Shown here piece after piece: positions 28,688 to 37,991 of a stretch of 64,000 nt of DNA (position 1 is its first letter; the number at the start of each line of letters is the position of its first letter). The position numbers and the translations under genes were made by a program. Source of the DNA: Pedobacter metabolipauper (GTDB lineage Bacteria > Bacteroidota > Bacteroidia > Sphingobacteriales > Sphingobacteriaceae); assembly GCF_004362715.1 (NCBI RefSeq), contig NZ_SNYC01000007.1, forward strand, positions 346,179-410,178, given 5' to 3'. The notes below the pieces were generated by a model. That model worked only from the letters and a program-made list of their open reading frames with translations. It ran no database searches and was not told where the DNA came from.

Positions 28688-30967
28688 ATGTTGACAGCGG
28701 AATTTATATCGCAAAGAGAATTAAAAGTAGCGGAACTTGCTGCAGACCTGGTCATTGCAGGTGGTGGTTTGTCGGGTGTTTGTGCGGCAATTACAGCAGC
28801 CAGGGCCGGATTGAACGTGATCCTTGTTCAGGACAGGCCGGTGCTGGGTGGCAATTCATCAAGCGAGGTGAGGTTGTGGATCCTTGGCGCAACATCGCAC
28901 ATGGGCAACAATAACCGCTGGGCCAGGGAAGGTGGTTTGGTAGATGAGCTGCTGGTAGAAAATATGTACCGCAACCCGGAAGGTAATCCATTGATTTTTG
29001 ATACCATTTTATTGGATAAGGTTGCCGCGGAAAAGAACATCCGGCTGCTGCTGAATACAGCGGTTTACGAAGTTGGCAAATCTGCCGCCGATGTGATCTC
29101 CTCTTTAACGGCTTTCTGCAGTCAGAATTCTACCCGGTATATCCTTAAGGCCCCCACGTTTTGTGATTGTTCAGGCGATGGTATTGTCGGTTTTTTATCA
29201 GGGGCTGCCTTCCGTATGGGAGCTGAGGCAAAGGACGAGTTTGATGAGAAGTTTGCGCCTACTGAAACGTATGGCCAGCTGCTCGGACATTCCATCTACT
29301 TTTATTCTAAAGATACCGGTAAACCCGTTAAGTACATTGCTCCTGATTTTGCGTTGGATGACATTGCTAAGATCCCGCGTTTTAAGAGCTTTAATGCACA
29401 GGATTTTGGCTGTAAGCTGTGGTGGATAGAATATGGCGGCCGTCTGGATACGGTTCATGATACAGAGGAGATCAAATGGGAACTTTGGAAGGTGGTTTAC
29501 GGTACCTGGAACTACATTAAAAACTCTGGAAATTTTCCTGAGGCGGAAAACCTAACGCTGGAATGGGTAGGTACGGTTCCGGGAAAAAGGGAGAGCAGGC
29601 GTTTTGAAGGCGAATATATGCTGAACCAAAAAGACATTGTAGATCAGCATACGCACTTTGATGCGGTAGCTTATGGTGGCTGGTCGATAGACCTGCATCC
29701 CGCCGACGGAATATTTAGTGAGAAGCCCGGATGTAACCAATGGCACAGCAAGGGTATTTTCCAAATCCCATACCGATGCTTATACAGTAAAAATATAAAG
29801 AACCTTTTTCTTGCCGGGCGGATCATCAGCGCCAGCCATATTGCATTTGCTTCCACGCGGGTGATGGCTACCAGTGCTTATGTGGCGCAGGTTGTGGGTG
29901 TGGCGGCAAAAATTTGTAAAGACCACGCCATAGATCCTGCCGACATCATCAGGGAGGAGAAAATTGGATTGCTGCAAACCGCACTACTTAAATCTGGTCA
30001 GCACATTCCCGGATTTTCGCTGCATGACGAGACTGATCTTGTGCAATCTGCAACGATACAAGCCTCAAGTGAACTGGTTATTGATGAAATGGATGGTCCT
30101 GCACAGTTCCTGCCCTTAGACATTTCTACGGCACAGCTGATTCCTCTGCCTGCGGGCGAATTCCCTGTGGTTGTTTTGCAGGCGATGGCCGAAGAAGATA
30201 CCCAGTTGACGGTAGAACTGCGTACGTCTGTAAAGGCGGGCAATTTTACACCTGATCATACGGTTACTTCTATGGTTTTCGATCTTAAAAAAGGCAGCAA
30301 TTCCCTGACGCTTAATTTTGATCATACGCTGTTAAACGCGGCTTATGTTTTTTTAATGTTCATAAAAAACCCGTTGGTGAAATTAAAGTTTACGGAGCGG
30401 CGCATTACGGGAATGCTGTCTGTGTTTAACCTGGTGAACAAGAGTGTTTCGAACTATGGGCGACAAACCCCAACGGAAGATATCGGGGTGGATGATTTTG
30501 AATTTTGGTGTCCGCAGCGCAGGCCAAACGGGTTGAATTTGTCTCTTGGTTTTACGCCTGCCCTGAACGTTTTTAGCGCAATTAATATCCGCAATGGGGT
30601 AGACCGGCCAACGGTGCAGCCCAATGCCTGGGTTGCGTCTTATCATGATCCGGAGCCGAAGCTGATATTGGATTGGGAGGAGCCGCAAAGCATCAGCACC
30701 ATTCATTTGCTTTTTGATACGGATTATGACCATCCGATGGAAACGGTATTGATGCACCATCCCGAATCTGTAATGCCTTTTTGTGTCCGCAGTTTTAGTC
30801 TATCGGATGAGCATGGGGTGGTGATCTACCAGGAGGATGGCAATTACCAGACCCATAAGGTAATCAGGCTTGCCAAGCCGGTGCTTACAAAGAAACTAGT
30901 TATTCATATGAAACATCCATCGGACCTGGTACCGGCTGCGTTGTTTTCAGTCAGATGTTATGCTTAA
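28688..30967 (+). CDS. FAD-dependent oxidoreductase (PF12831 type) with C-terminal jelly-roll-like part
   Basis: A 759-residue protein without a signal peptide, so presumably cytoplasmic. The dinucleotide fold begins with LVIAGGGLSGVCAA (about residues 21-34), the GxGxxG-type FAD site, with RPVLGGNSSSEVRLW after it and a C-terminal FAD contact region NLFLAGRIISASHIAF at about 374-389. Residues beyond about 430 look beta-rich, like a carbohydrate-binding jelly roll. Relatives are often labelled FAD-dependent oxidoreductase or, misleadingly, xanthan lyase. Placed between the esterase and the symporter, it likely oxidises or reduces the imported sugar, but the reaction is not known. Confidence 0.8.
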   Translation: MLTAEFISQRELKVAELAADLVIAGGGLSGVCAAITAARAGLNVILVQDRPVLGGNSSSEVRLWILGATSHMGNNNRWAREGGLVDELLVENMYRNPEGNPLIFDTILLDKVAAEKNIRLLLNTAVYEVGKSAADVISSLTAFCSQNSTRYILKAPTFCDCSGDGIVGFLSGAAFRMGAEAKDEFDEKFAPTETYGQLLGHSIYFYSKDTGKPVKYIAPDFALDDIAKIPRFKSFNAQDFGCKLWWIEYGGRLDTVHDTEEIKWELWKVVYGTWNYIKNSGNFPEAENLTLEWVGTVPGKRESRRFEGEYMLNQKDIVDQHTHFDAVAYGGWSIDLHPADGIFSEKPGCNQWHSKGIFQIPYRCLYSKNIKNLFLAGRIISASHIAFASTRVMATSAYVAQVVGVAAKICKDHAIDPADIIREEKIGLLQTALLKSGQHIPGFSLHDETDLVQSATIQASSELVIDEMDGPAQFLPLDISTAQLIPLPAGEFPVVVLQAMAEEDTQLTVELRTSVKAGNFTPDHTVTSMVFDLKKGSNSLTLNFDHTLLNAAYVFLMFIKNPLVKLKFTERRITGMLSVFNLVNKSVSNYGRQTPTEDIGVDDFEFWCPQRRPNGLNLSLGFTPALNVFSAINIRNGVDRPTVQPNAWVASYHDPEPKLILDWEEPQSISTIHLLFDTDYDHPMETVLMHHPESVMPFCVRSFSLSDEHGVVIYQEDGNYQTHKVIRLAKPVLTKKLVIHMKHPSDLVPAALFSVRCYA

Positions 30968-30983
30968 ATTGCTTTTATAAATT

Positions 30984-32657
30984 ATGGAACGAACAGACTT
31001 TTACGTGATGGCGATCTTCGCCTTATTGATCTTTGCAATTGGCTTAACCTTTACAAAAGCGGGGAGTAAAAACGGCCAGGCTTTTTTTGAAGCCGGCGGC
31101 GCAACGCCCTGGTGGATCAATGGCTTATCGTTATTTATCAGTTATTTTTCGGCCGGTACTTTTGTGGTATGGGGTTCTATCGCTTACAAAAGCGGACTGG
31201 TGGCTAACGTGATCCAGCTGACGATGGCCATCAGCGGTTTTCTGGTTGCCCGTTTTATTGCCGGCAAATGGAAACAAACGGGGGCGATGACGGCAGCGGA
31301 TTACCTGGGCAGAAGGTTCGGGGTAAAAACGCAGCAGTTTTATACGTATTTGATTTTACTGCTCAGCTTATTCTCTACTGCGGCTGTTCTTTACCCGGTG
31401 GGCAAGATGGTGCATGTGGCTACCTTGTTTCCGCTCAATACCTGTATCATTGTGATCGGGTTAATTATTGTGTTATATACGGCTGCCGGCGGATTGTGGG
31501 CCGTACTGGTTACCGATGTTGTGCAGTTTGTAATTCTCTCTGCCTCGGTATTTATTGTAATTCCGATTGCATTTAGTGAGATAGGAGGGGTTTCTGAATT
31601 TTTTAAAAGGGCACCGTCCGGTTTTTTTCAGCCTTTTAATGCCGATTATACGTTCGAATTTATGCTGGCCTTTGTGGTTTACCAATTATTTTATATTGGC
31701 GGCAACTGGGCCTATGTACAGCGCTATACCAGTGTGGCTACGGTTAAGGAATCAAAGAAAGTCGCTTACCTGTTTACGATATTGTATTTGGTGAGCCCTA
31801 TTATCTGGATGCTGCCCCCAATGATCTACCGCATTATCAATCCGAACCTGCAGGGTCTTGAACCCGAAGGGGCGTATATGATGATCTGCCAGAAGGTGCT
31901 GCCTGCCGGCCTGATCGGCCTGGTGCTTGCCGGAATGATCTCGGCCACGTCAAGCAAGGCAAACACGACCATTAACCTGGTGGCAACGGTTTTTGCGAAT
32001 GATATTTATAAACCTTTACTGCGCCCCAAATCGTCTGACAAGGAACTGATCCTGATGGCGCGTTTGTTTACGCTGCTGTTTGGCGCGGCTACCATTATTG
32101 TTGCGATCCTGATCCCGAGGGCGGGCGGAGTGGTTGAGGTGGTTTTAAGTACGGCATCCATTGCGGGCGGCGCATTGTTTGGTCCGATCATCTGGTCGTT
32201 GTTTACCAGGCGGCAAACGGCATCATCGCTGGTTACCATTTCTGTGGTGTCTTTATTGGTGAGCCTGTTTTTTAAAGTGGTTACCCCTTCTTTATTTGAC
32301 CTGAAATTTAACCGCACGGTTGAAACTATTGTTGGCGTTGGTCTGCCGGTTTTATTGCTGCTCGCATTTGAACTTTATAGTAAACTGAATGACAAGTTAG
32401 GTCCTGATTATATGAAAGCCCCGGTAGAAACAACGGGTACGCAGACCATTGCAGAACATGCTGCTTCGCAGCGGCAAAACGTTTTTGGGGTAAGGGTGAT
32501 TTCAATATCTATGGCGGTAATCGGTATTGGTGTGATTGTATTGGGCATTTTGGCACCACGTTTTTCAGGGATCGTGAGTGGTGTTGGGTTATTTATTTTA
32601 GTCATGGCCGCTATGATCTGGTACAAAATAAGGGTTACGAAACCTGTTCCTGCTTAA
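30984..32657 (+). CDS. Sodium:solute symporter (SSS family)
   Basis: A 557-residue inner-membrane transporter with about 13-14 hydrophobic helices. SSS hallmarks include GLSLFISYFSAGTFVVWG in the first helices, the ADYLGRRFG loop, and YTAAGGLWAVLVTDVVQFV in the middle. This family imports sugars, sialic acid, amino acids or similar solutes with sodium. Its place in PUL 2, 16 bp after the oxidoreductase and 9 bp before the second esterase, points to uptake of the sugar released by the secreted enzymes. Solute identity is inferred only as the PUL's monomer. Confidence 0.9.
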   Translation: MERTDFYVMAIFALLIFAIGLTFTKAGSKNGQAFFEAGGATPWWINGLSLFISYFSAGTFVVWGSIAYKSGLVANVIQLTMAISGFLVARFIAGKWKQTGAMTAADYLGRRFGVKTQQFYTYLILLLSLFSTAAVLYPVGKMVHVATLFPLNTCIIVIGLIIVLYTAAGGLWAVLVTDVVQFVILSASVFIVIPIAFSEIGGVSEFFKRAPSGFFQPFNADYTFEFMLAFVVYQLFYIGGNWAYVQRYTSVATVKESKKVAYLFTILYLVSPIIWMLPPMIYRIINPNLQGLEPEGAYMMICQKVLPAGLIGLVLAGMISATSSKANTTINLVATVFANDIYKPLLRPKSSDKELILMARLFTLLFGAATIIVAILIPRAGGVVEVVLSTASIAGGALFGPIIWSLFTRRQTASSLVTISVVSLLVSLFFKVVTPSLFDLKFNRTVETIVGVGLPVLLLLAFELYSKLNDKLGPDYMKAPVETTGTQTIAEHAASQRQNVFGVRVISISMAVIGIGVIVLGILAPRFSGIVSGVGLFILVMAAMIWYKIRVTKPVPA

Positions 32658-32666
32658 TTCTGCACC

Positions 32667-34607
32667 ATGAAAAATAAATTCTTCCTGTTTACGGGATTGT
32701 TATTGCTGGCTTGTTCTACGGTAAGTCAGGCTAAAATTGTGGTCTCGAGCCTGATTAGCGACCATATGGTTTTGCAGCGGGGCGTAGATGTCCGCATTTG
32801 GGGCACTGCTGATCCGCAGGAAAAGATATCTATAGTTTTTAAGGGCCGCAATTACCAGACCCGTGCTTCAAGAGATGGCGCATGGGCAGTGATGATTGCG
32901 CCTTCTGAGGCCGGCGGTCCATATTTACTGACGATTCGTGGGAAAAGTGAAGTTCTAAAGATCAATGATCTCGTTGTTGGCGATGTGTGGCTGTGTTCTG
33001 GTCAGTCGAATATGGAATTTACGGTATCTGGTGTGTTCAATGCTGCGAATGAACTTGTGGCAGCCAATGATAACCAGATCAGGCAATTTAAGGTGCCGAA
33101 AGCGAATGGCCCGTTACCTGTGAATGTGTTAACCGCGGGGGCATGGAAAAGCAGTTCTTCTGCGACCACTGCTGAGTTTACAGCTGTTGGATATTTCTTT
33201 GCCCGTGAAATGCGTAGAGTTCATCCGGATGTGCCTGTCGGCATCATTAATGCCAGCTGGGGCGGTTCGGGTATCGAAGCCTGGTTAAGTAATGCCGGGT
33301 TTGGGTGGAAGGGGTTGGCTGATCTGAAGAAATACCATGAAAGTGAGTACACCCGCCGCCTGAACCTATTGAAAGATAAAAACGACTGGACGCCTGGTCC
33401 TGGTGATGCCGGTATAAGCAATGGCAAACCTGTATGGATTGCTACTGATTTTGATGATTCTGGATGGAAAGAATGGAATGCTCCCGGCTGGTGGTGGGGC
33501 AATGGTCTTGAATTTTTTGGTGGTGTACTGTGGATGCGTAAATCTTTTGAGCTTCCTGCTGATGTGGCTTCCTCGCACATTGCGTTATCGCTAGGGTACT
33601 TTGATGACTCCGCCCGTGTTTGGATCAATGGTCATCTGATTGATTCGGCGAATAACAGATCGGGTCAGGTCCGCAGATACCTGGTTCCTGCTAAATATTT
33701 ACGGACTGGCAAAAATACGTTGACGTTACAAGTTACGAATCTCGATGCGACGGGAGGGGTATATGGAGAGAAGGAAAGCCTGAAGATCAATGCTGACTTT
33801 TTTCAATTGTCGCTTGCCGGCGCCTGGAAATATAAGATAGGTAATTTTGTTTACCGGCCGGAAAGTCAGCCGTTAACTACGCCGGTTGGATTGTTTAATG
33901 CGATGATCTCGCCATTGACAAATTATACCATTGGCGGCGTGTTGTGGTACCAGGGAGAGCAAAATGCGTCTGACATACGAACCGCTTATCAATATCGCCA
34001 ATATCTGCAGGGTTTGGTTAAAGACTGGCGCGGACAGTTTAACAGCGGCGACGTTCCTTTCGTTGTTGTGCAGCTGCCCAATTTTAATAAGCCTGCACAG
34101 ATGCCCATGCCGAGTAATTGGGCGGTGTTAAGGGAATCTCAATCCCGGGTACTTGAACTGCCTAATACTGCTGTTGTGAATACGATAGACTTAGGGGACG
34201 CTGATGATATACATCCGCGTAATAAGCAGGATGTAGGTAAACGGGTTGCACTGGCGGTGCAGAAACTTGTTTTTGGCAAAATGGAGTTGGATACCGGACC
34301 GGCTTATTTGTCCAGCCAAGTGATTGGTGATTCTATTGTGATCACGTTTGACAATAAAAATTTGATTTCTAAAGACAGGTATGGATATGTTACCGGTTTT
34401 ACAATTGCAGGAACGGATAAGAAATTTGTATTGGCCAAAGCAAGAATAGCAGGGAATCAGGTTGTAGTGTGGAGTGAGGCTGTAAAAGCTCCGGCAAGCG
34501 TTCGTTATGGCTGGGCAAATAATCCGGCCGATGCGAGCTTGTACAGTGATCATTTGATGCCCGCGTTTACTTTTCGTACTGATGGTTGGGATCCGTGTTT
34601 GTATTAG
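32667..34607 (+). CDS. Sialate O-acetylesterase-type esterase with inserted jelly roll
   Basis: A 646-residue secreted enzyme (signal peptide about 1-22). An N-terminal beta domain (SDHMVLQRGVDVRIWG) is followed by the SGNH block GDVWLCSGQSNMEF with the catalytic Ser at about residue 114. A GH2-like sugar-binding jelly roll is inserted (about 245-380, DSARVWINGHLID). The second SASA block is GGVLWYQGEQNASD, and the catalytic His is in DDIHPRNKQDVGKR. This is the layout of larger bacterial sialate O-acetylesterases. It is the last gene of the PUL 2 operon and the second esterase in it, suggesting a heavily acetylated substrate. Confidence 0.88.
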   Translation: MKNKFFLFTGLLLLACSTVSQAKIVVSSLISDHMVLQRGVDVRIWGTADPQEKISIVFKGRNYQTRASRDGAWAVMIAPSEAGGPYLLTIRGKSEVLKINDLVVGDVWLCSGQSNMEFTVSGVFNAANELVAANDNQIRQFKVPKANGPLPVNVLTAGAWKSSSSATTAEFTAVGYFFAREMRRVHPDVPVGIINASWGGSGIEAWLSNAGFGWKGLADLKKYHESEYTRRLNLLKDKNDWTPGPGDAGISNGKPVWIATDFDDSGWKEWNAPGWWWGNGLEFFGGVLWMRKSFELPADVASSHIALSLGYFDDSARVWINGHLIDSANNRSGQVRRYLVPAKYLRTGKNTLTLQVTNLDATGGVYGEKESLKINADFFQLSLAGAWKYKIGNFVYRPESQPLTTPVGLFNAMISPLTNYTIGGVLWYQGEQNASDIRTAYQYRQYLQGLVKDWRGQFNSGDVPFVVVQLPNFNKPAQMPMPSNWAVLRESQSRVLELPNTAVVNTIDLGDADDIHPRNKQDVGKRVALAVQKLVFGKMELDTGPAYLSSQVIGDSIVITFDNKNLISKDRYGYVTGFTIAGTDKKFVLAKARIAGNQVVVWSEAVKAPASVRYGWANNPADASLYSDHLMPAFTFRTDGWDPCLY

Positions 34608-34800
34608 GTATTGGATATATTTGTAGCCGATCCTTAAATATAGAAAATAGTAATTAATTTCTTCAGAAATCCAGCGTTTGCGTCACAACCTTCAATGTTC
34701 CCTGAAATAGACACATTGCAAAATCAAAAATGCAACATTTCCTAAATTTCTTTGTCTCTTCTAATGATACAGATTCAGATCTAATTTTTAAATTTTGTTT

Positions 34801-35889
34801 ATGAAAAGTTTTAAAACTTATTACTTGTTGCTTTTGATTGTAATTGTTTTAGTCAGTTCATTTTCTTTCCAAATTGGGAATCCAAAAAAAATAAAAAGCT
34901 TAAGTGGTAAAAAAATAAATGTTGAGGATATTGATAAATTTTTAAAAACCCAGATGGATTCCTTTAGTATACCAGGATTGTCCATCGCTATCATTAATGA
35001 TGGTAGAATTACTTATCACCGGAATTTAGGTGTAACCAATTTTAATACAAAAGAAAAAGTATCTGCGGAAACACTTTTTGATGCGGGATCAATCTCTAAA
35101 ACAACTTTCACTTACCTGGTTCTAAGAATGGTGGATCAGGGAATATTGAATTTGGATCAGCCATTGTACACTTATTTGCCCTATTCAGATATTGCACATG
35201 ACGACCGTTACAAATTGATCACCGCACGGATGATTTTATGCCATACATCCGGCTTTCCCAACTGGAGGTTTTTGAATGCGGATAGAAAGCTGGATATTAA
35301 GTTTACTCCCGGCACCCAACATCTCTATTCCGGGGAAGGCTTTGAGTATTTGGCAAATGTGATAGCTCATCTAAAAAATATTAAAAAAAATGATCTGCAG
35401 CACTTATTTGAAAATGAAGTTGCTAAACCTTTAGGAATGAAATATGCTTTTTATACATGGAATGACTATGTTAAAAAGCATCAGGCAACTGGACATATTG
35501 ATGGTAAACCGGCTGCTGGGTGGGGTATAAATGCAAATAGACCAGATTTTGCTGCCTCTTATAGTTTACAGACGGAGGCACTAAGTTATAGCAGTTTTAT
35601 AATTGCCCTGATGAATGGAAAAGGATTAAGTAAGACAGTTTATAATGAAATGTTAAAAGGACAAGTACGAATACCTTCCAGCGAAGACGGTAGCTCTTAT
35701 TGTTTTGGAATAAAAATAAAGCCTACAAAGTTTGGTAATGTATATATGCACGATGGATATAACCAAAATTTTTATTCCGCTTATTTATTTAGCAAAAGCA
35801 AGAAAATAGGGTATGTGTTTTTCACAAACTGTAATAACGGTTTAGATTTTAATGAAAAATTAGAAAATTTCCTGACAAATGGCAGGTAA
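34801..35889 (+). CDS. Serine hydrolase of the beta-lactamase/PBP4* family
   Basis: A 362-residue exported protein (signal peptide about 1-26). The SxxK motif is GSISKTTF at about residue 98 with the nucleophilic Ser. The second motif position, normally YxN, is LYSGEGFEYL, and the third, HxG, is MHDGYN at about 318. The family covers class C beta-lactamases, DD-peptidases and esterases. The ATG at 34801 starts just before the signal peptide; an upstream in-frame TTG is less likely. It stands alone, with low GC relative to PUL 2. True beta-lactamase activity is not implied. Confidence 0.85.
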   Translation: MKSFKTYYLLLLIVIVLVSSFSFQIGNPKKIKSLSGKKINVEDIDKFLKTQMDSFSIPGLSIAIINDGRITYHRNLGVTNFNTKEKVSAETLFDAGSISKTTFTYLVLRMVDQGILNLDQPLYTYLPYSDIAHDDRYKLITARMILCHTSGFPNWRFLNADRKLDIKFTPGTQHLYSGEGFEYLANVIAHLKNIKKNDLQHLFENEVAKPLGMKYAFYTWNDYVKKHQATGHIDGKPAAGWGINANRPDFAASYSLQTEALSYSSFIIALMNGKGLSKTVYNEMLKGQVRIPSSEDGSSYCFGIKIKPTKFGNVYMHDGYNQNFYSAYLFSKSKKIGYVFFTNCNNGLDFNEKLENFLTNGR

Positions 35890-36071
35890 ATAATTATCTG
35901 TATCTAATGGAATTCTATCGATGGCGTAATTTTCTCATATCTTGGAAGATGATAAATCCTGCTGTATGTTGTAGTCAGAGTTCTTTACTTCTTTCGTCTT
36001 TTGGAGGATTGTTAAGTTTAAAGTACATACGGTTTTCATTTATAGATTTGCAATGAAATAATTTAAATGAT

Positions 36072-36109
36072 GCCTAACGCCGCCAATTTTGTCAAACCCT
36101 GTTAAGTGC
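36072..36109 (-). repeat. attC-like boundary element (left)
   Basis: On the plus strand it begins GCCTAAC (36072-36078) and ends GTTAAGT plus GC (36101-36109), which fit the RYYYAAC and GTTRRRY ends of integron attC sites. It lies 2 bp from the stop codon of the NERD gene. Its minus-strand sequence aligns with the element at 37403-37443 (shared GC-CTTAAC start and GGCGTTA-G end). Confidence 0.35.
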
Positions 36110-36111
36110 AG

Positions 36112-37200
36112 CTAGTCAACAATTGCTCTAAAATTTCTGGCAAGCAAATAGTCGGCTATCTTTTGTGTTTCTCTTGTTGAAAAAGTTGGCTCAAAATATT
36201 TGATATAACCAAGCAATTGATTCAGCGTTAAAACTTTCACGTATTTGAATTCTTCAATTGGTTTTTGGTTAATGAGAACAATAATATTTTTTAATGGAAC
36301 TTTTCTTTCGCCCCAATGGTGTCGGCTAAGCATTAAATCAGAGTACGATTCCTCTGATACCAACATTTTATATAGAGCTAAGTTTGTTCTTTTTATTTGT
36401 TCAACTGGAGAACGAAGGCTTAGGTTATTTTGCGATTCCTTGCTCCAATTCTTTGTTTCTATTATAAAAACTCCAAATGGAGAGATTAGAATATGGTCAA
36501 CCTGAATTGATCTAATGTAATTTCTTTCTCTTGAATTATAAAGTGGCGGATCAAATGTGCAATTAAAATCATTTATTAAGATGTAGTCGTCAGCTAACGT
36601 TTTTAATTCCTTAACCACCATTTGTTCGCCGAGTGCCCCGTAAATTGAATTATTGATTTCGTCAATTACAGCTTTCTTTTTGTCAAGATGTTTTGTTTGA
36701 GATAAGCTACTTTCTTCTACTGCATCATTGAAAAATGAAACTATATATTCGTATCGTTCTGTCTTTTTTGTAAGGAAATGGATTAAATGCTGGATAGATT
36801 TTTTAATTCTGAAACTGAAAAGAAGTTTGTTAGTCCAGATCTTTAGTTTAAGAATAATTTTTTTACAAAATCTGGTGAGTACTCGAAAAACAGTAACATT
36901 CTTAAAAATCAGGTTTGTTAATCTGTATTTTAATTTCTCAATTTCTTGTAGTAGCTGTTCCCTGACTTCATTTTCCTTCGCTATGATGGAATCTTTTAAA
37001 TGTGAAATTTCTTCTTCAAGTATTTTTTTTTCCTGTTCGATTAAAAGCGTGTGATGTGATATGATTTCTTTCCGAACATCAGCATAGCTATTTTTGAAGT
37101 CAATTATTTCTTTTAAGGATTTAAGATCATTTATATTATTCCTAATTAAATGGGAATTTATTGTCGTTATGCAACCTACTTCATTATAAACCTTGCACAT
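36112..37200 (-). CDS. NERD-domain protein with N-terminal coiled coil
   Basis: A 362-residue protein. Residues about 35-105 are a charged heptad-rich helix (EKKILEEEISHLKDSIIAKE), followed by a basic hydrophobic stretch (115-140). A nuclease-related NERD domain covers about 190-330, with GALGEQMVVKELKTL, IQVDHILISPFGVFIIETKN and the catalytic-type D...E-x-K pattern in VDHILI..FIIETKNW. NERD is a PD-(D/E)XK-like fold proposed to act on DNA. The gene is AT-rich compared with its neighbours and bounded by related inverted elements on both sides, which suggests acquisition as a unit. A role in defence or DNA processing is conceivable but unproven. Confidence 0.8.
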   Translation of the reverse strand: MCKVYNEVGCITTINSHLIRNNINDLKSLKEIIDFKNSYADVRKEIISHHTLLIEQEKKILEEEISHLKDSIIAKENEVREQLLQEIEKLKYRLTNLIFKNVTVFRVLTRFCKKIILKLKIWTNKLLFSFRIKKSIQHLIHFLTKKTERYEYIVSFFNDAVEESSLSQTKHLDKKKAVIDEINNSIYGALGEQMVVKELKTLADDYILINDFNCTFDPPLYNSRERNYIRSIQVDHILISPFGVFIIETKNWSKESQNNLSLRSPVEQIKRTNLALYKMLVSEESYSDLMLSRHHWGERKVPLKNIIVLINQKPIEEFKYVKVLTLNQLLGYIKYFEPTFSTRETQKIADYLLARNFRAIVD

Positions 37201-37402
37201 ACTTGTCCTTGAATTTTTCTGTTGTTAATATTTTTGATTTTAAAGAACTAATATACAAAAATTTAATAAAATTAGGCGATTTTATCCTCCTATCAAGTTA
37301 GAAACCGAATAATTATTCTGAGAAATGTCGGTACTCTAGAGTTGTCGGCAGTTTGCGTAAAACTGGAAAGGTTTGCGTCATTAGGGATATGCGGCAATAG
37401 TT

Positions 37403-37443
37403 GCGCTTAACGTTTTGGGATTTGGCGAAGGTGGCGTTAAGAT
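37403..37443 (+). repeat. attC-like boundary element (right)
   Basis: It contains the perfect 7-bp inverted arms CTTAACG (37406-37412) and CGTTAAG (37435-37441) around a GGGATTTGGCGAAGG core. It resembles the left element in inverted orientation, so the pair brackets the NERD gene like imperfect terminal inverted repeats. Confidence 0.35.
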
Positions 37444-37958
37444 AAACTTTTATGTAATATATTTGATTTAAGTATTTATTTGACAATCAATTTGTTATAA
37501 ATATGTGTATCTATATGAATTGATAATCGGAAATAATCCGATTATTGTAACATTATTTAGCATAATCGTGTCTGTCTAATTAGTTTATTCGTCGTTGCAG
37601 GAGTATCCGGGATAAATTAAATCCGGTAGAAGATCAACTGACAAACAGTGAGAAACACATAATTTTTACCAAAGAAAAAGGGGTTTCAACTGATGAACAT
37701 CCTCTTGGTGGAGATGAGGGGGTTACAATCGAACACCTTATACCTATTTAATTTTTTTTGATAACCTTAAAATTATATAAGAATAGGTGCTTTTAGGTAT
37801 GATTTACTTCATTTACATGAAAAAGAAGTTTTAATATGAAAACTTCACCCGACAAATAAAACCGTGTTATCTGTGTTACTCTTTGCATTTTTTCGTTGCC
37901 CCCTCTGCGTTTAATTCACTTTAGCAATTTCAGCACATTTCCACATTCACCTTTTCCC
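37444..37958. other. AT-rich intergenic DNA with a decayed coding frame
   Basis: No complete gene was found here. An 8-bp inverted repeat ATAATCGG/CCGATTAT lies at 37523-37545 without a T run. Between 37584 and 37751 a plus-strand frame of 55 codons without ATG reads as protein-like sequence (SIRDKLNPVEDQLTNSEK, then HPLGGDEGVTIEHLIPI and stop). It may be the 3' end of a lost gene; I do not recognise the family. Confidence 0.35.
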
Positions 37959-37966
37959 TACTTTTG
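37959..37966 (+). promoter_or_regulatory. -7 promoter element for the VOC-AraC pair
   Basis: TACTTTTG matches the Bacteroidota -7 consensus TAnnTTTG and lies 25 bp before the VOC gene start. Confidence 0.5.
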
Positions 37967-37991
37967 CATAAACTAATAACTAATTCAATTT

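Noticed and set aside
18727..34607. Reading PUL 2 as a sialic acid catabolic locus
   Set aside because: The esterases belong to the sialate O-acetylesterase family, but no neuraminate lyase, epimerase or kinase is present, and family members act on other acetylated sugars.
37523..37545. Inverted repeat ATAATCGG/CCGATTAT as a terminator
   Set aside because: No T run follows on either strand and no gene ends nearby.
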